From Flavobacteriales bacterium (GTDB taxonomy: Bacteria; Bacteroidota; Bacteroidia; Flavobacteriales_D; Sanyastnellaceae): 7,224 bases of DNA. Of the stretch, positions 1-6,834 are shown piece by piece; the first letter of the stretch is position 1; the number at the start of each line of letters is the position of its first letter. The translations under genes and the position numbers were made by a program. A model generated the notes under the pieces. The model searched no databases. It worked only from the letters and a program-made list of their open reading frames with translations, and was not told where the DNA came from. The stretch spans positions 1,661-8,884 of the forward strand of contig WTJL01000225.1 in assembly GCA_011524845.1 (NCBI GenBank). Direction: 5' to 3'.

Positions 1-1314
1 TTGGAGTCTGGCCTCGTCAGCCAATTCAGGGTGAACGTCAACGGAGCTCCCGTCACCAACACTGCCCAGCCGGTCCGGGATGTGCCTTTGCAGCCAGGAG
101 ACAGCATGTACGTGTTTGTGGAGGTGACGGTCGACCCTGACGATTCTTTTGGCGATGTGCCGTTTTGGGTCATTGAGAACCTGAGGTTTTTGACCAATGG
201 CAACGAGCAAGTGGTGAAGCTCATGGCACGAGGACAAAACGCTGTGTTTCATGGCGGCCCCGGACAGTACACCACGTTGGCATGCGACGAGGTGTGGAGT
301 GCGGAACTTCCGCATGTCATTTACGGCCGAATCTTGGTGGACCCAGGGTGCACGCTCACCCTTGAGCCAGGTGCGCGGGTGTACGGTCACGATGGCAGTG
401 GAATTTGGGTGAGAGGAGGGACCCTCCTCGCTGAAGGTCAACTGGACAATCCGATCAGCTTTCAAGGCGACCGCCTTGACGACAATTACGAAGACACCCC
501 TGGCCAGTGGGGGCTTTCGTTCGAATTGACCGACACCTTGAGCGGCAGCTTGGTGAACTATTCCGCCTTCCGCGGGGGCATTTGGCTGGACCGAGCCGTG
601 GAGTGTCGATTCAACCACGTCACCTTGTCGCAAGCGACGGTGGGCCTGTGGGTCGACAGCGTCGGCACAGGCGCAGGCTACGCATTGGACATTCGAAATT
701 CAGTCGTGACCCAAGCCGAATCCATTGGACTGTTGTCTCAAGCAGGGCACATCGTGGGCTTCAACAACCTGTTTTCGAATTGCGGCCAAGCCTGCGGGTA
801 TTTTGCGCTGGGTGGCAACATTCAAATGCATTTGAGCACGTTCGCCAATTACAGCAATGTGGGAGGAGGACTGAGGCAATTTCCCACGCTCTATGTCAAC
901 GATTGGTATGAGTCGGTTGGAGGGGTTGTGCAACTTCGTCCGTTTCAACCAGAAACTGAATTCAGAAACTGCATTGCGTTCGGCAACAACGCTGGGTTGA
1001 CCGATTTCAGTGAAGTCATCGTTGATCTTTGGAATGCAGAGGACGTGTCGTCTCCTTTGTTCACATCCTCCGCCATCCATCACCAAGAGGAAAACTTCCC
1101 GGATGGTGTGATCGACGAGAACACGTCGGTCAACGACGAGCCGCCTTTTGTGAACCCCATAGCGGCTGATTTCCGCTTGGATGGCAACGCTTCCACATGG
1201 TTGGGGGTGTCCTCGTCGCCACCGTTCGACCCGTTCGACATCAGCACCGATTTGCTGGGGGAGCCTCGCAACACCTTTTCGCCGACCAAAGGGTGCTACG
1301 AACGCATGCCCTGA
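1..1314 (+). CDS. Secreted right-handed parallel beta-helix protein, C-terminal 437 residues (5' partial)
   Basis: The reading frame is open from the first base and ends at TGA 1312-1314. The TTG at base 1 is probably not the start, because no signal peptide or lipobox is visible and relatives are exported proteins with one; some tens of residues are probably missing. Residues 1-85 form a beta-rich module (VNVNG, DSMYVFVEVTVDP, LRFLTNGN, VVKLMARGQ) typical of this Bacteroidota family. From about residue 105 a series of short strand-turn rungs begins (CTLTLEPGARVY, GIWVRGGTLLAEGQ, PISFQGDRLD, SLVNYSAFRGGI, HVTLSQATVGLWV, LDIRNSVV, IVGFNNLFSNCG), the pattern of a pectate-lyase-like parallel beta-helix. 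The C-terminus (FVNPIAADFRLDG, then DLLGEPR and GCYE) is the usual closing cap. Cysteines 95, 117, 260 and 264 could form disulfides in an extracytoplasmic fold. I see no catalytic residues that would show lyase activity; an adhesive or structural surface role is an inference. It lies 52 bases upstream of the transporter gene on the same strand, so cotranscription is possible. Confidence 0.85.
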   Translation: MESGLVSQFRVNVNGAPVTNTAQPVRDVPLQPGDSMYVFVEVTVDPDDSFGDVPFWVIENLRFLTNGNEQVVKLMARGQNAVFHGGPGQYTTLACDEVWSAELPHVIYGRILVDPGCTLTLEPGARVYGHDGSGIWVRGGTLLAEGQLDNPISFQGDRLDDNYEDTPGQWGLSFELTDTLSGSLVNYSAFRGGIWLDRAVECRFNHVTLSQATVGLWVDSVGTGAGYALDIRNSVVTQAESIGLLSQAGHIVGFNNLFSNCGQACGYFALGGNIQMHLSTFANYSNVGGGLRQFPTLYVNDWYESVGGVVQLRPFQPETEFRNCIAFGNNAGLTDFSEVIVDLWNAEDVSSPLFTSSAIHHQEENFPDGVIDENTSVNDEPPFVNPIAADFRLDGNASTWLGVSSSPPFDPFDISTDLLGEPRNTFSPTKGCYERMP

Positions 1315-1366
1315 ACAGGAAACCTTCTCGCGTCAAGTCTCGTAGGGGTATGCGGAACCTCAAGAC

Positions 1367-4324
1367 ATGACGACCAGCATCCTCGAAGCACTGATCCAAT
1401 TGTTTGCCCTTTTTGCCGCCGGACGCGGGAAAGAGGGCATTGCGCTTGGCCGTGCGCATGCCGCTCGGTACATGAGGAACCAGCTGCCCAAAGCTTGGGC
1501 AGACCAAAGCCTTGAGCGTTTCGATGAATTGGTGGACCAATTTCAACGCATGCCCGGCAACGGAGAAGAGATGCGTGCCAAACGCCTCGCCAAGTTGAGT
1601 GTCAAGCTTCTTCGTACGTGCAGTCAAATCAACAAGGGGCTGGAATGGCATGAGAAGCACGTGGTGGTGGTGCGGTTGTTGGAATACCTCCACGAAGTTC
1701 CCGACCACGAGACTGGAAAGCTCTTTCTCAAAACGGTGTCGGAGAGTTTCTCCATTGAAGAAACCCGTCTTCTCGCCCTGCAAAGCATGGTCGACCAACC
1801 TGTGTTGGGAGACCACGACGAGACCGAGCTGTTCGAGCTCAACGCCTCTTTCTTGGGTCGCCGATTTGGCGGCAACATGGTCGGGTTGCACTTGGAAGAG
1901 GGCAACCTGTTCTTGCTTCGGGCTGCAGATGAAGGTGTCCTCCGCGTCAACCACCAAGACATTCAGTCGGGGATGGTGGCCTTGTTGGCCCCTGGAGGAA
2001 CCTTGCGAGACAGCTTGGGTTCAGCCTTGTTTCACAGTGAACTTGTGGCGCACCGACAGAAGTCGTTGAGCACCCAAGAGCCCATTGTCATGCGGGCGGC
2101 CGATGTCAGCCACTACTTCTCCTTTCCCAAGGAGCAAGCGTTGCACCAATTCAACTTCCAAGCCGAAGGAGGCCAGCTCGTTGGCATCATGGGGGGGAGT
2201 GGGTCTGGAAAGTCCACGATGCTGGGCGTGCTCAATGGCACCACTGAGCCGACGTTTGGGACCATCACCATCAATGGTCTAGACATCTACCAAGAAAGGG
2301 AACAGGTGTCCGGTTGGATCGGCCATGTGCCGCAAGAAGATGTGCTCATCTCGGAATTGACCGTGCGCGAAAACCTGGCCTTCAATGCTAAGCTCAGCTT
2401 GGGAACCATGAGCGAAGAAGACCGCAACGAACGCGTGGACGAAGTGCTCACGCAATTGGGCCTGTGGGACATTCAAGATTTGCGCGTGGGGTCGGTCCTT
2501 GACAAAGTCATTTCTGGTGGACAGCGGAAGCGCGTCAACATCGGTCTCGAATTGCTTCGGAAGCCCCCGGTGCTCTTCTTGGACGAGCCCACAAGCGGGC
2601 TGTCGAGCCGGGACAGCGAGCAGATCCTCGACATCCTCAAAGAATTGACCTACGGAGGACAATTGGTGTTTGCTGTGCTGCACCAACCGAGCTCGGACCT
2701 CTTCAAGATGCTTGACCGTCTGTTCATGTTGGATGCTGGCGGCCATCCCATCTACTGGGGAAATCCCCTCGATGCGGTGCGGCACTTCAATGCCTTGGCC
2801 AGTCGCGTCCATGCAGACCAATGCGAATGCAGTGCCTGTGGCAACGTGAATCCTGAACAGCTGTTCGACATTGTCGAGGCCCGAACGGTCGACGAATACG
2901 GCCGCAAGACCCGGACACGCCGCACCTCGCCCAAGGAATGGAACGACTTCTACACCATCATGCTCGGCAACACCTTGCCGGCAGAAGAGAAGAGTCTCAA
3001 GCCATTGAAGCGTCCTTCAAAGGTCGCCACAGGCTGGGGGCAGTGGAAGACGTTCTTTCAGCGCGACGTGTTGACCAAGCTCCGGAACAAGCAATACCTC
3101 CTCGTCAATGCCCTCGAAGCACCAGCGCTTGCCATGCTGCTGGCTGGATTCATGCGGTTCACCGAACCAGGTGCCGACTACACGTTCAGGGCAAGCGAAA
3201 ACATTCCGCCGTTTCTCTTCATTTCAGTCATCGTCGCCCTCTTCCTCGGCTTGTCCGTCAGTGCAGAGGAAATCCTTCGGGACCGCAGTTTGCTGAAGCG
3301 CGAGCGATTCTTGAACGTGAAGTGGCACCACTACGTCCACGCCAAAATGGCCGTGGTGGCCTTGGTCTCGTTGGTGCATGCCATCGGATTTGTCGCTGTG
3401 TCCCACGCCATTTTGGACATGCCGCAGTTCTTCTTGACCCACGCGCTTGTGCTGTTCGTGGTTTCCTTGTTTGGCAACGTCCTTGGCTTGGTGATTTCGG
3501 CGTCGTTCAAAACGGCGAAGGTCATTTACATCGTCATCCCGTTGCTGGTCATTCCCCAGATCATTTTTGGGGGCGCCATCATTCGATTTGAACGATTCAA
3601 CGCGTCGTTTACCCAGCCCGATGCGGTGCCGTGGTTTGGCAATGTGATGGCCTCTCGGTGGGGATTTGAAGCCCTCGCCGTGGACTTGGCACGCAACAAT
3701 CCGTTCGACACGCACTTCGCCATGTGGGAAGACCGAATCTACCAAGCTGGATGGCGCCGCGACTTCTGGCTGGCCGAATTGAAGCGCATCGACGACCGCT
3801 CCTTGCTGACTTCAGAACTGGAGCGCAGCGCAAAAGAACTTTCAGAGTGGGAGGGGAGGCCCTTCGATTGGGGCTTTGCCACACCAGAGGATGTGGACTT
3901 TGGCGCCATCAAGGCCCGATACAACACCCATTACGGGGAAGCGTTCAAGGCCAGAAACGACATCCGACATGTCCTCGCCACTTCAGACGACTTGGTCGCG
4001 CTCAAAGGACAATCCCACAACGACGAATTGTGGGAATGGGTCTTGCAAGACGACCGAAAAAAGCGTGCGGTGTGGGTGAACGGTGAGGTGATTCAAAAAG
4101 CAGGGCCCATTCATCGCTCTTATGTGGAGTCCAAGGGATTGGATGCCACGATGTACGCCCCTTACAAAACCGTGGCAGGCACCACGACGTCTACCCTGGC
4201 GTACAACGTCTTGATGCTGTTGGCCATGAGCCTGGTCATGTGGGCGAGCCTGCTGATTCAGCCATGGCTGTTGTCCAAGCCTTGGAAGCGCGTCAAGCGT
4301 CCGGCGACGTCTCCACAAGTTTGA
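1367..4324 (+). CDS. ABCG/White-type ABC half-transporter (ATPase plus ABC-2 permease) with N-terminal TerB-like and FHA-like regions
   Basis: This 985-residue membrane ATPase has the order cytoplasmic regulatory part, ATPase, membrane domain. Residues 1-143 are helical and resemble TerB-like domains (ILEALIQLFALFA at the start). Residues 144-235 are beta-rich with an FHA-like run (LFLLRAADEGVLRVN, then LLAPGGTLR). The ATPase is complete: Walker A GGSGSGKST 276-284 (Lys282), Q-loop Gln323, signature ISGGQ 382-386, Walker B VLFLDE 402-407 with catalytic Glu407, and switch His439. A Cys cluster (C486, C488, C491) follows. Membrane segments lie near 577-597, 612-632, 661-683, 688-712, 719-740 and 943-969, with about 200 hydrophilic residues between the fifth and sixth. 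Two copies probably make the working transporter. ATPase-before-permease order and the ISGGQRKR signature favour ABCG-like exporters; the substrate cannot be read from sequence. ATG 1367 begins at the conserved N-terminal helix and has no clear Shine-Dalgarno. The 3' end overlaps siaC on the other strand by 32 bases. Confidence 0.93.
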   Translation: MTTSILEALIQLFALFAAGRGKEGIALGRAHAARYMRNQLPKAWADQSLERFDELVDQFQRMPGNGEEMRAKRLAKLSVKLLRTCSQINKGLEWHEKHVVVVRLLEYLHEVPDHETGKLFLKTVSESFSIEETRLLALQSMVDQPVLGDHDETELFELNASFLGRRFGGNMVGLHLEEGNLFLLRAADEGVLRVNHQDIQSGMVALLAPGGTLRDSLGSALFHSELVAHRQKSLSTQEPIVMRAADVSHYFSFPKEQALHQFNFQAEGGQLVGIMGGSGSGKSTMLGVLNGTTEPTFGTITINGLDIYQEREQVSGWIGHVPQEDVLISELTVRENLAFNAKLSLGTMSEEDRNERVDEVLTQLGLWDIQDLRVGSVLDKVISGGQRKRVNIGLELLRKPPVLFLDEPTSGLSSRDSEQILDILKELTYGGQLVFAVLHQPSSDLFKMLDRLFMLDAGGHPIYWGNPLDAVRHFNALASRVHADQCECSACGNVNPEQLFDIVEARTVDEYGRKTRTRRTSPKEWNDFYTIMLGNTLPAEEKSLKPLKRPSKVATGWGQWKTFFQRDVLTKLRNKQYLLVNALEAPALAMLLAGFMRFTEPGADYTFRASENIPPFLFISVIVALFLGLSVSAEEILRDRSLLKRERFLNVKWHHYVHAKMAVVALVSLVHAIGFVAVSHAILDMPQFFLTHALVLFVVSLFGNVLGLVISASFKTAKVIYIVIPLLVIPQIIFGGAIIRFERFNASFTQPDAVPWFGNVMASRWGFEALAVDLARNNPFDTHFAMWEDRIYQAGWRRDFWLAELKRIDDRSLLTSELERSAKELSEWEGRPFDWGFATPEDVDFGAIKARYNTHYGEAFKARNDIRHVLATSDDLVALKGQSHNDELWEWVLQDDRKKRAVWVNGEVIQKAGPIHRSYVESKGLDATMYAPYKTVAGTTTSTLAYNVLMLLAMSLVMWASLLIQPWLLSKPWKRVKRPATSPQV

Positions 4325-4670
4325 AGGGCAGTTGGATGATGGCTGCGTAATCTTCACCAGCCTCCTGCATGTCCTCGTCTTCCTCTTCGTAGTACCAAAA
4401 GACCTCTGCCTCGCATGGGCTTTGTTCGATGCGCTTCAAGAGGTCCATCAAACACTTGGACGAACTTGTGTTGAAGTATTCAAGCTTGATGTGCACTTCC
4501 ACAGATCCCGGACCACTCGCGCAGAAGGCATCCGCCCATGAGAGCAGCCCCTCGTAGAATTGAATGGAATTCTCGGGGATGCTCCTACCCGCCAAAGTCA
4601 ATTTCTTGTCCAACACCAAAAAGGACACCTCAGGTGTCTTGGACGTGCGCTCAATGATCAAATCCTCCAT
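4293..4670 (-). CDS. siaC: SiaC-family regulatory phosphoprotein (DUF1987)
   Basis: The product is 125 residues, the usual size for the family, from ATG 4670-4668 to TGA 4295-4293. In Pseudomonas aeruginosa, SiaC is phosphorylated by the kinase SiaB and dephosphorylated by SiaA; the unphosphorylated form binds and activates the diguanylate cyclase SiaD. Family features are visible: the N-terminal IERTSKTPEVSF strand, the GRSIPENSIQFYEGLLSW block (residues 28-45), the phospho-site strand KLEYFNTSSSKCLMDLL (62-78), and the acidic WYYEEEDEDMQEAGEDY (92-108) that is normal for Bacteroidota members. Thr68 in YFNTSSS sits at the same number as the phosphorylated threonine I recall for the Pseudomonas protein. 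The frame is open upstream to 4769, but that extension has no family similarity and lies inside siaB, so the internal ATG was chosen. It starts 5 bases after the siaB stop, so translation is probably coupled. The target it controls is not in the window. Confidence 0.9.
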   Translation of the reverse strand: MEDLIIERTSKTPEVSFLVLDKKLTLAGRSIPENSIQFYEGLLSWADAFCASGPGSVEVHIKLEYFNTSSSKCLMDLLKRIEQSPCEAEVFWYYEEEDEDMQEAGEDYAAIIQLPFKLVETSPDA

Positions 4671-4675
4671 GGCAA

Positions 4676-5188
4676 TCAAGGGGTTGGGTGAATCCGGACG
4701 TGAAGTACGAAGTACGATTGTTGGTTTCCGCAAGGTATAAATTCTGTGTGGATGCTTCCGCCACTGCACGCACGAAGGTCCAAGAAACCCAATCCAGCTC
4801 CACCTTTCTCGGTGCGTTCCCCGTGGGCCAATTTGGCCAAGCGTTCCTGACGAAGCTCCGTGTGGGGGATGCTTTCCGCGTGATCAATGGCGGCTTCAAG
4901 CACTGCTCTTTCCTTGGCGTTGACCACATTCTGTGAAGACAGCAACACCGTGCCGCTTTCCTCAAGCACACACGCGAACTCCGAGGACCGCGCATGCTTG
5001 ACCAGGTTTTGCAACATCTCAATGGCCGCGCGGACGACCCTTTTGCGCGGTGTCAAGGGCCACGAGGCTTGCGTCACGAGATCTTCAATCCAACCCAACA
5101 ACACATCGGTCTGCCGTTCCTCAAGGTCAGAGACCACGTGAACACCTGAGGCATTCGGAGTTTGAAGGAGGGATGGGGGAAGGTTCAC
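4676..5188 (-). CDS. siaB: SiaB-family protein kinase (GHKL/HATPase-like)
   Basis: This 170-residue cytoplasmic protein should transfer phosphate from ATP to the SiaC encoded directly downstream. The GHKL ATP-binding fold is recognisable from an N-box, EMLQNLVKH (residues 57-65, with Glu57, Asn61 and His65), and a glycine-rich lid, GGAGLGFLDL (129-138). The final strands (IHTEFIPCG, SYFVLHVRI) match the family end. Residues 1-40 correspond to the short N-terminal strand and helix seen in relatives. The start is GTG at 5188-5186; no ATG exists in frame nearby and no Shine-Dalgarno is seen, so an internal GTG (near residue 16 or 18) is possible. siaB and siaC form a two-gene operon with a 5-base gap. 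Neither a SiaA-type PP2C phosphatase nor a SiaD diguanylate cyclase lies next to them here. It could be mistaken for an anti-sigma-factor kinase of the RsbW type, but the SiaC partner argues for SiaB. Confidence 0.85.
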   Translation of the reverse strand: MNLPPSLLQTPNASGVHVVSDLEERQTDVLLGWIEDLVTQASWPLTPRKRVVRAAIEMLQNLVKHARSSEFACVLEESGTVLLSSQNVVNAKERAVLEAAIDHAESIPHTELRQERLAKLAHGERTEKGGAGLGFLDLRACSGGSIHTEFIPCGNQQSYFVLHVRIHPTP

Positions 5189-5197
5189 AAGAGCGAG

Positions 5198-5226
5198 ATT
5201 GTCACAAAGCCATCAAGTCCTGTCAA
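5198..5226 (-). promoter_or_regulatory. Possible siaBC promoter (TTGACA / GACAAT)
   Basis: Reading the minus strand, TTGACA (5226-5221) is followed after exactly 17 bases by GACAAT (5203-5198), a sigma-70-like pair with a perfect -35 and a 4/6 -10. Transcription would then start around 5191, only a few bases before the GTG start of siaB at 5188, giving a nearly leaderless message or implying a later start codon. The caveat is that the main Bacteroidota sigma factor usually prefers TTG and TAnnTTTG elements, which are not well matched here. The position in the only gap upstream of siaB is the main support. Confidence 0.22.
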
Positions 5227-5271
5227 AGAACGTCGGATATGCCTCAATTTTGCCGGCACATGCCGAAGGAA

Positions 5272-6048
5272 ATGCAAGACGACGTGTGGAAAACCGAGTC
5301 CGAATGGTTCAGGCCTTGGTTCAACCGTCCTGCCTACCACGTTCTCTATGGTCACCGGAGCGAGCAAGAAGCCTCGGATTTGGTCCATCGATTGGTGGAA
5401 GGAGGTCACTTGGGTCCAACCGGCAAAGTGCTCGATGCAGGATGTGGTGCTGGCAGACACGCCAGAGCGTTGGCGAGCAAGGCATGGGAGGTGAGCGCCT
5501 TTGACCTCAGCGAGGCGAGCATCGCCAGCGCACAATTGAAGGACGACGGACAGGTCCAATTCCAAGTTCTCGATCTGAGAGAGTTGGAACGGCAAACCGA
5601 TTGGACAGGACACTTCGATGTGGTGACCAATTTCTTCACGAGCCTGGGGTATTTCTCGACGACTGAAGAGCACGATTCGGTCATTCGAGGGTTTGCCACT
5701 GCCCTCAAACCAGGAGGGCTGCTGTTGTTGGACTATCTCAATGTGGAGTCGGTGCGTTCGGGACTTGTCCCGTTCGAACAAGTGGATCGCCAAGGCACCT
5801 TGTTCACGATTCACCGTCGCATCCAGGGCGGGTGGATTGAAAAATCCATTCAATTCGAATGGGAGGGGGAGTCCGAGCACCATGTGGAACGCGTGCAGGC
5901 CCTTCACCTCAACGATTTCGAGCGAATTTTGAGAGACCACAACTTGGACATTGTCTCCACATGGGGAGATTACCAGTTGGGGCCATGGCACCCCGCTTCA
6001 CCCCGATGCATGATCTTGGCCAAGCTTCAACCCCAAAATGAATCCTGA
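5272..6048 (+). CDS. Class I SAM-dependent methyltransferase
   Basis: The product is 258 residues if started at ATG 5272 and is a cytoplasmic SAM-dependent methyltransferase with a Rossmann-like fold. Motif I is VLDAGCGAGRHA (residues 53-64), the acidic residue ending strand 2 is Asp78 in AFDLS, motif III region is QVLDLRE (98-104), the FDVVTNFFTSLGYF strand and helix spans 115-128, and LKPGGLLLLDYLN spans 145-157. The N-terminal WFRPWFNRPAYHVLYGHR is typical of a Bacteroidota family of small-molecule-type methyltransferases whose substrate is unknown to me. The frame is open back to 5050, overlapping siaB; the start was set by where family similarity begins. ATG 5260 (262 aa) and ATG 5239 (269 aa) are real alternatives. 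The GAAGGA before 5272 is too close to act as a normal ribosome site. The stop is 3 bases before the metal carrier start, so the two genes are probably one transcript. Confidence 0.85.
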   Translation: MQDDVWKTESEWFRPWFNRPAYHVLYGHRSEQEASDLVHRLVEGGHLGPTGKVLDAGCGAGRHARALASKAWEVSAFDLSEASIASAQLKDDGQVQFQVLDLRELERQTDWTGHFDVVTNFFTSLGYFSTTEEHDSVIRGFATALKPGGLLLLDYLNVESVRSGLVPFEQVDRQGTLFTIHRRIQGGWIEKSIQFEWEGESEHHVERVQALHLNDFERILRDHNLDIVSTWGDYQLGPWHPASPRCMILAKLQPQNES

Positions 6049-6051
6049 CGC

Positions 6052-6834
6052 ATGTTGTTGACTGCCCTCATCTTCTTGTTGGCCACCTTCCTCGGGGGCT
6101 GGGTGTTTGTCCTTCTCGGTCAGCGCGGCTTGGACAACCTCGGCGTCATCCTGTCGTTTGGAGGGTCGTTCATCATCGGCATGTGCTTCTTGCATCTGGT
6201 TCCTGAAGCCTTTGGAACCACGTCTCTCGCTGGTGTGTTTGTGATTGGCGGTTTCCTTGTCCAAGGACTCTTGGAATACCTGTCCAAGGGCATTGAGCAT
6301 GGCCACTTTCACGCCCACGACCATGGAGAGCACTGCGAAGGAGAGTTTGGCTGGAACCGCTTGCCATGGGCGGCGTTGCTCAGTTTGGCCTTGCATGCCG
6401 CGCTCGAGAGCATGCCTGTTTTGGATCACAGCGGACACCACCACCATGAAGGGCATGTTCACGGACCGTTGTCCCTCGACATGATTGACTGGGGGTTGGT
6501 GACGGGCTTGGTGTTGCACAAAGTTCCTGTGGCCATGGTGTTGATGGCGATGATGATCGAGCAACACGTCCCCAAGCGCACGTCGTGGTTGGTGCTGGCG
6601 GGGTTTGGCCTCAGCCCTTTGTTGGGCATGTTGGCGTTTGAAGGCATTTTCCACGGTCTGTCGGCGGACATCGCGGTTGTGTTTCCCGCATGCATGCAGG
6701 CGCTCGTGGTGGGCATCTTGCTCCACATCGGCACCACGGTGCTGTTCGAAGCAGGGGACGGACACGCCTTCAACAGGAAGAAGTTTGTGGCCACCTGCGT
6801 TGGGTTGGGCACAAGCCTCGTGGCTTTTTTGTAG
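6052..6834 (+). CDS. ZIP-family divalent metal transporter with histidine-rich loops
   Basis: This 260-residue inner-membrane protein is expected to import zinc or a related divalent metal into the cytoplasm. About seven or eight hydrophobic segments are visible, starting directly at residue 2. ZIP landmarks are FLHLVPEAF (46-54), the LALHAALESMP helix with His115 and Glu119, and the LHKVPVA helix with His156, Lys157 and Pro159; the last two make the metal-binding centre of the family. LLHIGTTVLFEA (223-234) is the usual late helix in this phylum. Two loops are rich in histidine: residues 83-94 (HGHFHAHDHGEH) and 126-137 (HSGHHHHEGHVH), probably metal-gathering loops. Metal choice (Zn, Fe, Mn or other) cannot be settled from sequence. 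It follows the methyltransferase by 3 bases without its own Shine-Dalgarno, which fits translational coupling. A short hairpin with a T run overlaps its last codons. Confidence 0.9.
   Translation: MLLTALIFLLATFLGGWVFVLLGQRGLDNLGVILSFGGSFIIGMCFLHLVPEAFGTTSLAGVFVIGGFLVQGLLEYLSKGIEHGHFHAHDHGEHCEGEFGWNRLPWAALLSLALHAALESMPVLDHSGHHHHEGHVHGPLSLDMIDWGLVTGLVLHKVPVAMVLMAMMIEQHVPKRTSWLVLAGFGLSPLLGMLAFEGIFHGLSADIAVVFPACMQALVVGILLHIGTTVLFEAGDGHAFNRKKFVATCVGLGTSLVAFL
6813..6830 (+). terminator. Possible intrinsic terminator overlapping the end of the ZIP gene
   Basis: AAGCC (6813-6817), loop TCGT, GGCTT (6822-6826) and then TTTT (6827-6830) make a 5-base-pair stem followed by a T run, the shape of a Rho-independent terminator. 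The stem is short and sits inside the last coding triplets, ahead of the TAG at 6832-6834. Termination within the T run would cut the message before its stop codon, so the match may be chance. No better candidate is seen between 6835 and 7009. Confidence 0.25.

Noticed and set aside
1241..1957. 238-residue minus-strand open frame
   Set aside because: It lies over the beta-helix protein end and the transporter N-terminus, both supported by family patterns; its own composition looks like a reverse-strand shadow.
4386..4420. Unusual acidic stretch in SiaC
   Set aside because: The EEEDEDMQEAGEDY run is a normal conserved part of SiaC proteins in this phylum, not an insertion.
4671..4769. 33-residue N-terminal extension of siaC to an upstream ATG
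   Set aside because: The extension is rich in Arg and Pro, has no family match and falls inside siaB; the family begins at the internal ATG 4670.
5245..5252. CAATTTTG as a Bacteroidota -7 element for the methyltransferase
   Set aside because: It matches five of six key positions of TAnnTTTG, but no TTG lies at the required upstream distance.
5050..5271. 74-residue N-terminal extension of the methyltransferase
   Set aside because: Most of it is antisense to siaB and unlike the methyltransferase family, whose similarity begins near the WFRPWF segment. Only the final 11 residues (from ATG 5239) remain possible.
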